A stretch of DNA of 33,253 nt from Gemmatimonadota bacterium (GTDB taxonomy: Bacteria; Gemmatimonadota; Gemmatimonadetes; Gemmatimonadales; GWC2-71-9): NCBI GenBank assembly GCA_009692115.1, contig SHZU01000001.1, positions 388,345 through 421,597 of the forward strand. Reading direction: 5' to 3'. Below are positions 8,052 through 16,799 of this stretch, in pieces. The position numbers and the translations under genes are program-made. Position 1 is the stretch's first letter; each line of letters begins with the position of its first letter. Under the pieces are notes generated by a model that was given only the letters and a program-made list of their open reading frames with translations, did no database searches and was not told where the DNA came from.

Positions 8052-10175
8052 TTAGTTGAGCCAGTAGTCGAACCACTGCCGGAGCCGGCCCAGCCGGTCA
8101 ACGAGCAACCACGGCTCACCGGTCCGGGACAAATCATGAGTCGATCGGGGATATCGGATGAACTCGACCGGCACCTTCTGCTTCTGCAACGCCATGAACC
8201 ACTGCTCGGCATCGGCCATCGGAGTGCGGTGGTCCTCTTCCGACTGGACGATCAACGTCGGCGTCTTGACCTTGTTGACATGCCGCATCGGTGACAATGA
8301 GTCATAAAGGGCCGGTCGCTCCCACGGCATGCCATAGAACTCGAACTCGGTCAGCCCGGGCACGTCCGACACGCCCCACCACGACCACCAATTGCTGATC
8401 ATCCGGTCGGCCTGGGCCGCCTTGAACCGGTTGGTCCGAGTGGTGATCCAGGCCGTCATGAAGCCGCCGTACGAACCCCCGGTGACGCCCATTTTGGTCG
8501 AATCGACGTCGGGCCGGGCCGCGGCAATGTCCACCGCCTTCATCAGGTCCTGGTAGTCTTCGAGCCCCCACCGACCCCGGGTCGAATAGGTGAATTCGGC
8601 CCCATACCCGCTCGACCCGCGTGGATTGGTAAACAACACCCACTTGCCCGACCCGGTGATGTTGTGAAACTCGTCAAACCAATTCTCGCCATAGGCGCTG
8701 TGCGGGCCCCCGTGGATGTAGAACACCAATGGATATTTCCAGCCCGGCTGATAGCCAAACGGCTTCTGGAGCCAGCCCTCAATCTCGACTCCGCCGACGC
8801 TCTTGTAGGTGAACCGCTCGGCGTCCGGCCAGACAATTTCCGTGTTGAGTTTGCCGTTGAAGTCGGTGACCTTGCGCTCGCCGGTCCCGTTCCCAGACGC
8901 CAGATACAGCTCGGTCGGCGAGGTGATCGAGGTCGCGACATAAGCCATGACCTGACCCGCCGGATCGATATCGGTGCCCGGAATCCGCCGCCGGCCCGAA
9001 ACGATTTCCTGCCGCGCCCGAGTGTCCGGGTTCACCGTGAAGACGGCGTCCCGTCCGCCGATCGAGGCGCCCATCAACATTTGTCCGCTCGGCAGCCAGT
9101 GGAGCCAATTCGGCTCATACACCCAGTCGCCCAGCAAATTGACCGGGGTACCGCCGGCGGCGGGGATGACCCAGAGCCGTTGGGCCCCGGTCCGGCCAAC
9201 CTGGGACACGTACGCCAACCGCGATCCATCTGGCGACCACTCAAGACCGCCCTCGGTTCCGGCGCCGGTCGTTAGGCGGCGAGGCTCGCCTCCGGAGGCC
9301 GGGATCACGAACACATCGCCATCGTTCCGGGGTGCCTCGGACAGCTTCGGGTCGTACTTGGCCCGCCGGATCGAGTCCTGCTCCGCCTGGGCCAGTGAAT
9401 CCGACCGGAGCTTCGAATCGGCGACAAAGGCAATCCACTGCCCGTCCGGAGAAATCGTCACCTCCCGGTGGCTGTAACCCGCCGTGGTGAGCTGGCGCTT
9501 AGCGCCCCCGTCCACCGGCCGAACCCAGATTTGGGCCTGGTTCCACCGGGGGGCCTGCTTCGGAGCCGGAATGAACCCTGGGCCGTTGAATTTGTAGCCG
9601 AGATCGATGATGTGCCGGCCGTCAAACCGGGCCGGATCCACCGGCGCGGTCACGGCCCGATAGGGCGGCCGCGCCATCGCCGGCGTCTTCTCATAGGGGT
9701 CCTTGGCCCCTGAATCGGCCTTCCATTCCAGGGTATCGGCCCAGGCCACGGTCCGGCCGTCCTTCGTGTACGAGCCGTTCGGTAAGCTGTCGACCTCGAA
9801 GGCCTCACCGGCCGGACGATCAATGCGGAGGCCCCAGGTGCGGGCCTTGCTGGTGGGCCGAGTCGAGGTGAACAGCAACATCTTGCCGTCCGGTGACCAC
9901 CGCGCCCCGGAGCTCTCCACGCTGGGCGAGGTCATCCGGATCGGCTCACCGCCGGTGGTGCCCACCATCCAGACTTCGGAATGCCGCTTGTTGTCGGCTT
10001 CCCGCACGGTGGTGGTGGTAAACGCCACCCACTTCCCGTCCGGCGACACCGCCGGACCCGACAGCGTCGTCAACCGATACCAATCCTTCGGCGTAAAGGC
10101 CCGCCCCTGGGCCATCGCCTCGGCGCCCTGCCCAACTACGAAGATCAGGGTCGCGCCAACCATTCGTCTCATCAT
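8052..10175 (-). CDS. S9 family peptidase (prolyl oligopeptidase-like), exported
   Basis: The start at 10175 is chosen because AGAGGTGG lies just upstream and the protein then begins with a signal peptide (MMRRMVGATLIFVVGQGAEAMAQ). A longer form from 10214 would overlap the upstream gene. A second ATG at 10172 is possible and better spaced from that site. The protein has 707 residues. The N-terminal half is a WD40/TolB-like propeller with recurrent SPDG motifs (VSPDGKWVAFT, WSPDGKMLLF). The C-terminal alpha/beta hydrolase domain has the nucleophile in GGSYGGFM (Ser568), Asp648 in SEEDHRTP and His680 in RSTHDLS, a complete catalytic triad. S9 enzymes cleave short peptides, often acyl- or dipeptidyl-terminated. 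Only 8 bases separate it from the M1 peptidase gene upstream, so the two peptidases form one unit. Confidence 0.94.
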   Translation of the reverse strand: MMRRMVGATLIFVVGQGAEAMAQGRAFTPKDWYRLTTLSGPAVSPDGKWVAFTTTTVREADNKRHSEVWMVGTTGGEPIRMTSPSVESSGARWSPDGKMLLFTSTRPTSKARTWGLRIDRPAGEAFEVDSLPNGSYTKDGRTVAWADTLEWKADSGAKDPYEKTPAMARPPYRAVTAPVDPARFDGRHIIDLGYKFNGPGFIPAPKQAPRWNQAQIWVRPVDGGAKRQLTTAGYSHREVTISPDGQWIAFVADSKLRSDSLAQAEQDSIRRAKYDPKLSEAPRNDGDVFVIPASGGEPRRLTTGAGTEGGLEWSPDGSRLAYVSQVGRTGAQRLWVIPAAGGTPVNLLGDWVYEPNWLHWLPSGQMLMGASIGGRDAVFTVNPDTRARQEIVSGRRRIPGTDIDPAGQVMAYVATSITSPTELYLASGNGTGERKVTDFNGKLNTEIVWPDAERFTYKSVGGVEIEGWLQKPFGYQPGWKYPLVFYIHGGPHSAYGENWFDEFHNITGSGKWVLFTNPRGSSGYGAEFTYSTRGRWGLEDYQDLMKAVDIAAARPDVDSTKMGVTGGSYGGFMTAWITTRTNRFKAAQADRMISNWWSWWGVSDVPGLTEFEFYGMPWERPALYDSLSPMRHVNKVKTPTLIVQSEEDHRTPMADAEQWFMALQKQKVPVEFIRYPRSTHDLSRTGEPWLLVDRLGRLRQWFDYWLN

Positions 10176-10183
10176 AGCCACCT

Positions 10184-13156
10184 CTAGAACGTGGGACTGA
10201 ACCCGATGGTCCATCGAAATCGGAATGAGCCGTCGTCATCCGCCCCGCCAATGGCCCGGTCGGGATGCGAGACGTACAGCGGAAAGTCGAATCGCGTCAC
10301 AAACGTAGTCTGCCCGATCCGATGGGTGAACCGGACGCCGGCCCCCGCGTCGCCGACAACCCGGCCGACGCCGTTGTAGGAGAAGAACCGGTTGGTAAAC
10401 GCCAGATCGCCGAACAGGGCCAAGCGGGTGTCTCGAAACAGCGCGGCTCGAGGGCGGGCCAGCACCGATCGGTCGGCCTCGACATTGATCGCGGCGAGCC
10501 GGGTCACCGCGACATCCCGGGCCATGCCGCGAACGTTAGCGCCGCCCGGCGTGTGGAAATGGACGTCGTCCGTCAGCAGCGCCGCCCGGGAGCGGACGAA
10601 GGGATTGCCGAGTTGCTGGTAGGGATCCGCGCCGGAGAGGAAGAACCAGCGCTGTCGCACGGGATCGGAATTCTTGCCCTCGACGATTCCCCCGAACACC
10701 CGGACCCCGAGACTCCCGCGTTTGCCCAGCGGACGTTTGGCCGTTGCCTCGGCCGAGAACCTGAGATAGGGCTGGACATCGTAGCGGGCGTCGGCGTCGA
10801 AGCCTGCGCCCCGATTCCGGTATTCGACTCCACCCGCGGTCGTCACGGAACCCGCCATGGCCCAGACGCCGCGCCGCGCCGAAGACCGGATCCACCACGT
10901 GCCCTCCACCGTGCCAGCGTTATCGTAGAGCGCCCGATCGAGGTAGTCGGCGTCGTAGGTGGCAAGCCACCGGACCGAGGCCCCCTTGAAGGTGGTCGGC
11001 CCGAAACCGAGGTGGCCTTTGGTCTGTTGCTCCAGCGACACCGCGACCCCTTCCCGCCCCTCGAAGTGAAGAGCCTCAAACTGGGTCGAGAGCCTGGGCC
11101 GGTACGCCCAGGTTGGATTCTTGACCCGAAAGAGCCAGTGATTGGCCGTACCGTCTTGGCAGCAGTCCTTCGTGGCGACACTATGCTGATAGGTCACCTG
11201 GTTGAAACGGCCAAGGTAGTTGCTCCGGCTTCGAGCGCCGAGCATCACGCCGCCCGCCTCGTTGTACCACACCAGGGGGGCCAGGGCGTCGGCCGTTCGG
11301 TCGCGATAGGTCCGAGTCGAGAAGAACCGGTCGAGATAGACCGCCCGGCGCCCATTGAGCCCGCCCCAACCGAGCCACCCCCGGGTCTTCCGGTTGTTGG
11401 TCATGTTCCAATCGTGCGAACGGGTTCGGGGATCGATCACGACCTCCTTGGGCTTGCCTCGGGTCACCAGCTCGACCCAGGTTCGCTCGGCCGGCCCTTC
11501 GACCCGAACCGCGGCGGAATCGGACTTCGACCGGACCACCACATCGACTGGGAAGACGCCGGACTCGTGGCGGCGGACCTCGACCCGCGACACCCATTGC
11601 CCGTCGGCCCGCCGCTTGGAACGGACCTGGCCCACCCCATAATCATAGAGCGTGGTCCTATGGAGCCATTGCCCGAAGAACCCGGCCAAGTCCCGCTTCG
11701 ACACCTCCTCGGCCACCTGCCGGAAAGCCCCCTCATCGACGTGTTTGAGTTGCCACCGGTCGTAGTAGGTTCGGAGGATCTGCTTCATCACCGCCGGCCC
11801 GACGATTTCGCGGAGTTGGTGGAAGAACAGCTCGCCTCGGGAGTAGATCATGGTGTTGTAGGTGACGAAATCCCGGTATTCGTTGCTGACGAAACTGGTC
11901 GGCTCCGACCAGCCATCGAGATCGAACTCGAGGATTCCCCGCTCGAGGACCCGGTATTCATCGAACTCGTCCTCGGGCCCCTTGACCCCTCGTTCCTGGA
12001 AGAACAACGCGGTCTGATAGCTGGTGAACCCCTCGTCGAGAAAACCCTCTTTCCACTCGTTGTTCGCCAAGATCCCCATCAAGTAATTGTGCCCGCCCTC
12101 GTGGAGAATCAACTTCTGGCTGGCCGAACCGTTATGCATCATCATCGGGAACTCGGTGCCCCCGCCCTCGATCCGGTGGACGTTGGTCATCTGGGGCCAG
12201 GGATATTTGCCGAACACCGAATCGAGCCACTCGAGGGCGACCTCGGTGCGCTTGACCGCGACGTTGCCGCCCCAGGACTTTTCATCGCCCGGTTGATAGA
12301 GCGTATGGACGGTCACGTCGCCCCACCGGCCTCCCTCGTACCGGTAATCCGGACGCATCGAGAGCGCGAAGTGGTGAACCTGCTCGGCCCGCCAGACGAT
12401 GGTTTTCCGGCCCGGGGCCTTCGGTCGACAGGCCCCAGAGTCCACCGCCACCGGATAGAACGTCCGTCGATACTCGACTGGGCGGTCGGGGTATTGATTG
12501 GCCCGTTCCCAGCCAGGATCGCCGCAGAGCGGCACGCCGGTGGCGCCGATCACTTGGTCGTCCGGCACGTCGAGAGTCACGGTGAAGTCGCCAAAGTCGC
12601 CGTAGAACTCGCCGGCCGGATAGAGGGGATGTTCTTGCCACCCATGCTTATCGTAGGCCACGACTCTCGGGTACCACTGGGCAAAATCGAACGCGCGGCC
12701 CCGGCGCCCCTGCCGGCGGGGCACCGTCGAGGGGCGGGCCAGCCAGTCGAGCTCCGCATCCAGGCTGCCGCCGGGCGGCAGGGGACGCGGCAACCGGAAC
12801 CGCACGATCGTGCTGTCGGGCGCGAACGGATACTCCGGCGTCACGATGCTCCCCATGATCCGGACATTGGCCACCTGATTGAGGCCGAAATCGGGATCCG
12901 CCAAGTCGTTGAACCGGCGCCGCTGCTCGGCGCTGTCGGCGGCGGCCCACCGGGACCCGGGGCGAAACGCGTTGAGATAGAGATGAAACGAGATCGAGGT
13001 CAGGGTGTCGGGCGAGTGGTTCCGGTATGCCACGCGCTGGCTGCCGCGGAGCATCCCGGTCGGTTCATCCAGCGAGGCATCGATGGTATAGGACACCTGC
13101 TGCTGCCAGTACGGCGGGGCCGCCGCCTGGAGGAGGACAAGGAGCGAAAGCAGCAT
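10184..13156 (-). CDS. M1 family metallopeptidase fused to C-terminal outer-membrane barrel-like domain
   Basis: The ATG at 13156 starts a short signal peptide (MLLSLLVLLQAAA). The frame runs 19 codons further upstream without signal character. Of 990 residues, about 1-580 form an M1 aminopeptidase-like unit. It has the zinc motif HEGGH (352-356) followed 18 residues later by Glu375 (FLDEGF), the classic HEXXH-x18-E. A GGGTEFPMM segment stands where M1 enzymes have their exopeptidase loop. The remaining roughly 390 residues alternate hydrophobic and polar residues in the manner of beta strands and end FRFRWTIGFSPTF, typical of an outer-membrane barrel's last strand. This suggests a peptidase anchored in the outer membrane. 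Lone M1 enzymes are usually 600-900 residues without a barrel. It shares a transcript with the downstream S9 peptidase. Confidence 0.9.
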   Translation of the reverse strand: MLLSLLVLLQAAAPPYWQQQVSYTIDASLDEPTGMLRGSQRVAYRNHSPDTLTSISFHLYLNAFRPGSRWAAADSAEQRRRFNDLADPDFGLNQVANVRIMGSIVTPEYPFAPDSTIVRFRLPRPLPPGGSLDAELDWLARPSTVPRRQGRRGRAFDFAQWYPRVVAYDKHGWQEHPLYPAGEFYGDFGDFTVTLDVPDDQVIGATGVPLCGDPGWERANQYPDRPVEYRRTFYPVAVDSGACRPKAPGRKTIVWRAEQVHHFALSMRPDYRYEGGRWGDVTVHTLYQPGDEKSWGGNVAVKRTEVALEWLDSVFGKYPWPQMTNVHRIEGGGTEFPMMMHNGSASQKLILHEGGHNYLMGILANNEWKEGFLDEGFTSYQTALFFQERGVKGPEDEFDEYRVLERGILEFDLDGWSEPTSFVSNEYRDFVTYNTMIYSRGELFFHQLREIVGPAVMKQILRTYYDRWQLKHVDEGAFRQVAEEVSKRDLAGFFGQWLHRTTLYDYGVGQVRSKRRADGQWVSRVEVRRHESGVFPVDVVVRSKSDSAAVRVEGPAERTWVELVTRGKPKEVVIDPRTRSHDWNMTNNRKTRGWLGWGGLNGRRAVYLDRFFSTRTYRDRTADALAPLVWYNEAGGVMLGARSRSNYLGRFNQVTYQHSVATKDCCQDGTANHWLFRVKNPTWAYRPRLSTQFEALHFEGREGVAVSLEQQTKGHLGFGPTTFKGASVRWLATYDADYLDRALYDNAGTVEGTWWIRSSARRGVWAMAGSVTTAGGVEYRNRGAGFDADARYDVQPYLRFSAEATAKRPLGKRGSLGVRVFGGIVEGKNSDPVRQRWFFLSGADPYQQLGNPFVRSRAALLTDDVHFHTPGGANVRGMARDVAVTRLAAINVEADRSVLARPRAALFRDTRLALFGDLAFTNRFFSYNGVGRVVGDAGAGVRFTHRIGQTTFVTRFDFPLYVSHPDRAIGGADDDGSFRFRWTIGFSPTF

Positions 13157-13251
13157 CGGACTCGGTTCGTTCGTGGACCGGAATTCTACCCGATCTCCCC
13201 AACGATTCGCCACGACGCCGCCCGTGGGCGGCAGAGACGGTCAGGGTCCTC

Positions 13252-13290
13252 CCAAAAAGAAACGGCCCCCTTCGAGCAGAAGGGGGCCGT
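13252..13290 (-). terminator. Rho-independent terminator after PEP-CTERM gene
   Basis: A perfect 11-bp stem (13262-13272 with 13280-13290, 7-base loop) is followed on the minus strand by TTTCTTTTT. It lies 20 bases downstream of the PEP-CTERM stop and upstream of the M1 peptidase start. It should end transcription arriving from the ATP synthase/PEP-CTERM side, so the M1 gene needs its own promoter in 13157-13250, where I see no clear one. Confidence 0.85.
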
Positions 13291-13309
13291 CCCGGGGACC
13301 TACCGATCC

Positions 13310-14032
13310 CTACAGAACCGACTTCTTCCGGCGCCGACGAACGGCGTCAGCCCCTGCCAGCGCCATCAACCCTGTCGCCGGCAGGATCATCGTGGCGGGT
13401 TCCGGTACCACCGTCGGAGGCGGCGGAGGACCGCAAGGATTGGTCTGCGTCGCGGTCGGGGACGGAGAGGTCGCGAGGCATTCGTATCCGGTCGACTGCC
13501 CGGCGGGCCCTGCCTGAGCATGGAGACCGAGAATCGCATTCGTCAGAGTGATCGTGGTCTCCGTGTCGATACAGACCTGGTTCGAGCCATTCCCCGTGCA
13601 ATTCGTGGTGAACGTCTGGAACGAGAAGGACACGAAGCCGCTCCCATAGTGACCCGATCCGGCCCAACTCGTAACAGCCGGACTTCCACCTCCTGCAATG
13701 CTGGTCGCGTATTGGCTGAAGATAGAACTGCCGACGCCGCTGATCGAAACCCCATCCGACCCGACCGGCCCGGGAATCCCGCCCCCGCTTTGGGCGAAGC
13801 TCCAACCGGCGTAGGCAGTCCCGTTCGGGTAATAGGCCTGGAGGTTCTGGAACGTCAGCCCGCTCCCGAGGCTAGTGAGCCCGACCGCGGTGAAGCCCGT
13901 ATTGGCGAAGGTGCTGGACCCGGGCAGCCCGGCGAGGTTCCAAATTCGGAGGGTGACGGTATTCCCGGAAACCGTCACGTGCGCCGAGGCGCAGGTGTTG
14001 AAGGTCCAGCCGCCGTTAAACCACCGCTTGAG
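13310..14032 (-). pseudogene. PEP-CTERM sorting-domain protein, 5'-truncated
   Basis: The C-terminus is a textbook PEP-CTERM tail: VPEPATM, then a hydrophobic helix, then the basic cluster RRRRKKS. This directs exported proteins to the exosortase system. The upstream part is Gly/Ser/Thr-rich with four to five Cys, like an exopolysaccharide-associated surface protein. The frame is open from the stop codon of atpH at 14033 and reads LKRWFNGGWTFNTCASAH before the first possible start, a GTG at 13978. That GTG lies inside the conserved-looking domain and gives no signal peptide. The signal peptide and probably 20-50 residues are therefore missing. The 3' end and terminator are intact. If translated from 13978 it would be 222 residues and cytoplasmic. 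I read it as a gene cut at its 5' end by a deletion or an assembly join. Confidence 0.75.
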
Positions 14033-14575
14033 CTATTTGGCCAGCAGTTGCCGCTTGAGCCGGACCAGCTTCCTCCGGATCGAGCCGTCATAGATCTTAT
14101 CGCCGACCCGAACGACCGCCCCGCCCAGAATCTCGGGATCGACCGAAAACGTCGCCAGGACCTCCTTGCCGACCGTCCGGGCCAACGACGCCACGATGGC
14201 CTGTTCGAGCGCAGGATCCGACTTCCGGGCCAGCGTCACCGTGGCGCGGACTCGGCCGAGCTTCTGGTCGACCAGGTCGCCATAGACCGCGGCGATCTCG
14301 GTAAACCGGGTCTGGCGGCCGCGTTTGACGACGGCCATCAGATACAGCACGAACTCCCGCGGGGCGCCGATGGCCGTGATGGCCCGGCCCACCAAATCGC
14401 TCTTCAAGGCTTTGGTGACCTTGGGACTGACCAATACCGCCTGGGCCGCCGGAGAGGACGCCAAGGCGCCGGCGGTGGCCGTCATCAGCCGCCCGTACTC
14501 CTCGAGCCGGCCCGACTTGGCGCCCAACTCGAAGAGGGCCTCGGCGTAGTTCTCCGCCACGGTGGAGCCGGCCAT
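14033..14575 (-). CDS. atpH: F-type ATP synthase subunit delta
   Basis: This 180-residue OSCP/delta protein begins AENYAEALFELG and ends with the family's C-terminal domain (VDPEILGGAVVRVGDKIYDGSIRRKL), so it is full length. Delta sits on top of F1 and links it to the b-subunit stalk. Its ATG overlaps the atpF stop (TAATG), a sign of translational coupling. In most bacteria atpA and atpG follow directly. Here the next codons after the TAG belong to a headless PEP-CTERM gene, so F1 subunits alpha, gamma, beta and epsilon are all absent from this locus. Confidence 0.96.
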   Translation of the reverse strand: MAGSTVAENYAEALFELGAKSGRLEEYGRLMTATAGALASSPAAQAVLVSPKVTKALKSDLVGRAITAIGAPREFVLYLMAVVKRGRQTRFTEIAAVYGDLVDQKLGRVRATVTLARKSDPALEQAIVASLARTVGKEVLATFSVDPEILGGAVVRVGDKIYDGSIRRKLVRLKRQLLAK

Positions 14576-15120
14576 TAGTGGGTGGTCTCCACCTTCGAGA
14601 GGTAGTCGACGACGATCTTCCGATCGGCGTCGCTATCCAACCGCTGCCCGATGACCTTGGCCGCGGCGCCTAACGCCAACTCCACGGCTTCCCGCCGGAG
14701 GTCGGCGATGGCCTTGTCGCGCTCGGCGGTAATGTCCCGCCGAGCCCGGTCCATCAACGCGGCCTGTTCCTGCTTGGCCTTTTCGAGGCCCAAGGCCCGC
14801 TCCTTCTCGACGGCGGCTTTGGCCTCGGACAGGAGCGACTGGGCCGCCCCCTGCGCTTCGGCCGTGGCTTTCCGCTGGCCTTCGACCAGCACCTTGGCCT
14901 CGGTATTCATCCGGCCGGCCTCGGCGAGCTGGCCCGCGATCGTCTTCTCGCGTTCCTCGGCCCGGCTCACGATGGTGACCCAGAAGGTCCGCTTGAAGAA
15001 GTACAGGAACACCAGGAAGATGATCCAGGTCCAAATCATCACCCCGGGGTTGACCGAAAACGGCCCGCCCCCACCCTCGGCTTCAGCGGCAACAACCGCT
15101 GCGAGCATCCCGAGCGTCAT
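14575..15120 (-). CDS. atpF: F-type ATP synthase subunit b
   Basis: The protein has 181 residues from the ATG at 15120. A TTG at 15132, directly abutting the atpE stop, would add four residues. An Ala/Gly-rich lead is followed by one membrane helix (about residues 26-43, VMIWTWIIFLVFLYFF). A long charged, Ala-rich coiled coil from about 50 to 165 forms the peripheral stalk. The acidic and glycine-rich lead (AAEAEGGGGPFSVNPG) is the usual entry to the b-subunit helix. It lies between atpE and atpH in the normal gene order. Confidence 0.95.
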   Translation of the reverse strand: MTLGMLAAVVAAEAEGGGGPFSVNPGVMIWTWIIFLVFLYFFKRTFWVTIVSRAEEREKTIAGQLAEAGRMNTEAKVLVEGQRKATAEAQGAAQSLLSEAKAAVEKERALGLEKAKQEQAALMDRARRDITAERDKAIADLRREAVELALGAAAKVIGQRLDSDADRKIVVDYLSKVETTH

Positions 15121-15132
15121 GGTCGCCGCCAA

Positions 15133-15411
15133 TTAAAGGATCTTGAGCAGCAACGCGAACACCAGCGCGATGATGGCCGCGCCCTCCAGCAAGATCGCGA
15201 AAATGAACGGCCCGCTGGCGATTTCCTTCGCCGCTTCCGGCTGCCGTGCGATCCCCTCGGCCACGCTGCCGCCGATCCGTCCCAACCCGATTCCCGCCCC
15301 AAGAATCGCCAACCCCATCCCGATCCCGGCGCCAAACAACCCAAGATTCTTGGCCGCCTCAGCCGACATCGACGAGGAAGCCTCCTGCAACAACGCCAGC
15401 ATGTTCAACAT
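15133..15411 (-). CDS. atpE: F-type ATP synthase subunit c
   Basis: I chose the ATG at 15411 because AAAGGA lies 7 bases upstream of it. An in-frame ATG at 15417 is too close to that site, and a longer frame to 15468 adds uncharacteristic residues. The product has 92 residues. There are two membrane helices joined by the conserved polar loop ARQPE (55-59). Helix one carries GAGIGMGLAILGAGIGLG, and helix two has the ion-binding carboxylate Glu76 in FAILLEGAAII. The sodium-type ligands (a Gln in helix one and a Ser/Thr next to the Glu) are missing, so the ring should be proton-coupled. The roughly 25-residue N-terminal extension before helix one may be a cleaved or periplasmic segment. Confidence 0.95.
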   Translation of the reverse strand: MLNMLALLQEASSSMSAEAAKNLGLFGAGIGMGLAILGAGIGLGRIGGSVAEGIARQPEAAKEIASGPFIFAILLEGAAIIALVFALLLKIL

Positions 15412-15603
15412 GATCATGTCCTTTAAGAAACCGGGGAGACTCAAATCCGTTTCGCGCGTCAGGCCCAAACCGGCTCTCCCGTACCGGCCCTCTCCTGGTG
15501 TCCGCCAATGCCCGAAGGCAGCGAACCTCGCCGGCCATTCAGCCGGCTACATCGGGGCGCCGATCGCGCAACGCCGCCCGTCTTTTCCCCGCCGAGCGCC
15601 GAG
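15412..15603. other. Gap between atpB and atpE with short heptamer repeat
   Basis: This 192-base spacer is long for an otherwise overlapping operon. Besides the atpE ribosome-binding site (around 15418-15423) it holds two tandem GCCGAGC units (15591-15604), the second of which runs into the atpB stop codon. The same heptamer is repeated four times upstream of the MoxR gene. I see no gene or terminator here. An mRNA element adjusting the high c-subunit stoichiometry is possible but not shown. Confidence 0.4.
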
Positions 15604-16452
15604 CTAATGGTGCTCGGTCTGCATCAATCCAATGAACGTCGCCGCCAACAGCGCAAACACATACGCTTGCAGCCCAGCCACCAAGGTCTCCAGCAACAGG
15701 ATCGCGGCGATCAGCACCGCCGTCGGGATCCCAATGATCCAGCTTCCGAAAAACAAAATGATCCCGGTCAGTGACAACACCACGAAATGACCGGCCGTCA
15801 TGTTGCCGAAAAGCCGGATCGCGAGCGCGAACGGCTTGACCAGTTTGCTCAGGATTTCGATCGGAGCCATCCCGATGGTGAGCGCGGCCCCGCCGACGCC
15901 ACTCATCCCGTCGATATGGGGAAAGATCGTGCCCAGGTACCCCTTGGGCCCCAGTTTGATGAACCCGCCGATCTCGACGATCAGGAACACCATGATCGCG
16001 AGCGCCGCCGTCACGGCCAAGTTGCCGGTCGGGGTCGCCCCCCAAGGCAGCAGGCCGAGCAGGTCCATAAACAGGACGAAGAAGAACAGGGCCACGATCA
16101 GCGGCGCGTATTTGACCCCGTTGGCGCCGATGTTGGCGATGACGATGTCATCCCGGAGCCACATCACGATTTGTTCGATGAACCCGGCAAACCCAGTCGG
16201 GGCTCTCTTATCGGCTCGTTGCTTAATCAGCCCGCGCTTGGTGATGGCCATGACCAGCAGCCCGAGCGCGGCCGCGATCGCCATGAAGATGACGTGCTTG
16301 GTGGGCGTCAGATTGATGGAGAGGCCACCGATATGGATGTCCTGCCATTTTTCCCACGACAGTTTCCAGAACGGCTCCATACCGATGGCGTACTCGTCGG
16401 AGGTATGGTGGAGGATGATCTCCCCGATGTTGACCTGAGTTGGATCAGTCAT
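15604..16452 (-). CDS. atpB: F-type ATP synthase subunit a
   Basis: The ATG at 16452 overlaps the upstream stop (ATGA) and gives 282 residues. The frame stays open 51 codons further, but those are Gly/Arg/Pro-rich noise antisense-like sequence. Several membrane helices are evident. The essential Arg of the proton channel is Arg213 in ALAIRLFGNMTAGH, the family's most conserved segment. The N-terminal 50 residues carry the periplasmic segment seen in many a subunits, then PTKHVIFMAIAAALGLL begins the first helix. With subunits c and b it forms the membrane Fo motor. Confidence 0.96.
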   Translation of the reverse strand: MTDPTQVNIGEIILHHTSDEYAIGMEPFWKLSWEKWQDIHIGGLSINLTPTKHVIFMAIAAALGLLVMAITKRGLIKQRADKRAPTGFAGFIEQIVMWLRDDIVIANIGANGVKYAPLIVALFFFVLFMDLLGLLPWGATPTGNLAVTAALAIMVFLIVEIGGFIKLGPKGYLGTIFPHIDGMSGVGGAALTIGMAPIEILSKLVKPFALAIRLFGNMTAGHFVVLSLTGIILFFGSWIIGIPTAVLIAAILLLETLVAGLQAYVFALLAATFIGLMQTEHH

Positions 16453-16799
16453 CGAAACCGTCGGACCTCGAAAAAGAGCAGCGGCACCAGCACCGCCAGA
16501 TACCCAAGCGCCGCGGGAAGCGGCGGAAACCGTTCTCGATCGAGCCCCACCGCCACCGCCACCGCCGCGATCCCAAGGAGGCGGAGGCCGGTCCCGACCG
16601 CCCATCGCGACAACAACCCACCCCAGTCACCGGCGCCGATCTTGGGGCCGGCCCACGCCATGGCAACGACCTGGACCACCGTGGCCGTGAGGCCAAACCA
16701 AGCGGCCGCCATCATGCCCACCGATCCAGCGAGCGCCCAGCCCACCAGCGCCGCGACCAGCGTTAGGGCGAGTCCGAATCCCGCGGTTTGTCCGACCAC
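16449..16799 (-). CDS. AtpI-like small membrane protein
   Basis: From the GTG at 16799 the product is 116 residues with about four membrane helices (for example LALTLVAALVGWALAG, AAWFGLTATVVQVVAMAWAG and LGYLAVLVPLLFF). A longer frame upstream overlaps the preceding gene and is not hydrophobic. It begins inside the 3' end of the AtpZ-like gene and ends overlapping the atpB start (ATGA). Size, topology and position between AtpZ and atpB fit AtpI, an assembly helper for the c ring, although sequence similarity is weak. The start is uncertain. Confidence 0.7.
   Translation of the reverse strand: MVGQTAGFGLALTLVAALVGWALAGSVGMMAAAWFGLTATVVQVVAMAWAGPKIGAGDWGGLLSRWAVGTGLRLLGIAAVAVAVGLDRERFPPLPAALGYLAVLVPLLFFEVRRFR

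Noticed and set aside
6928-8055. A 375-codon frame antisense to the serpin.
   Set aside because: The serpin frame is unambiguous; the opposite frame is a compositional shadow.
10265-14578. A 4.3-kb open frame on the plus strand spanning the M1 peptidase, PEP-CTERM and atpH genes.
   Set aside because: It is antisense to three genes with clear catalytic or family motifs. Its product is Arg/Pro/Gly-rich without domains, a common shadow of GC-rich coding on the opposite strand.
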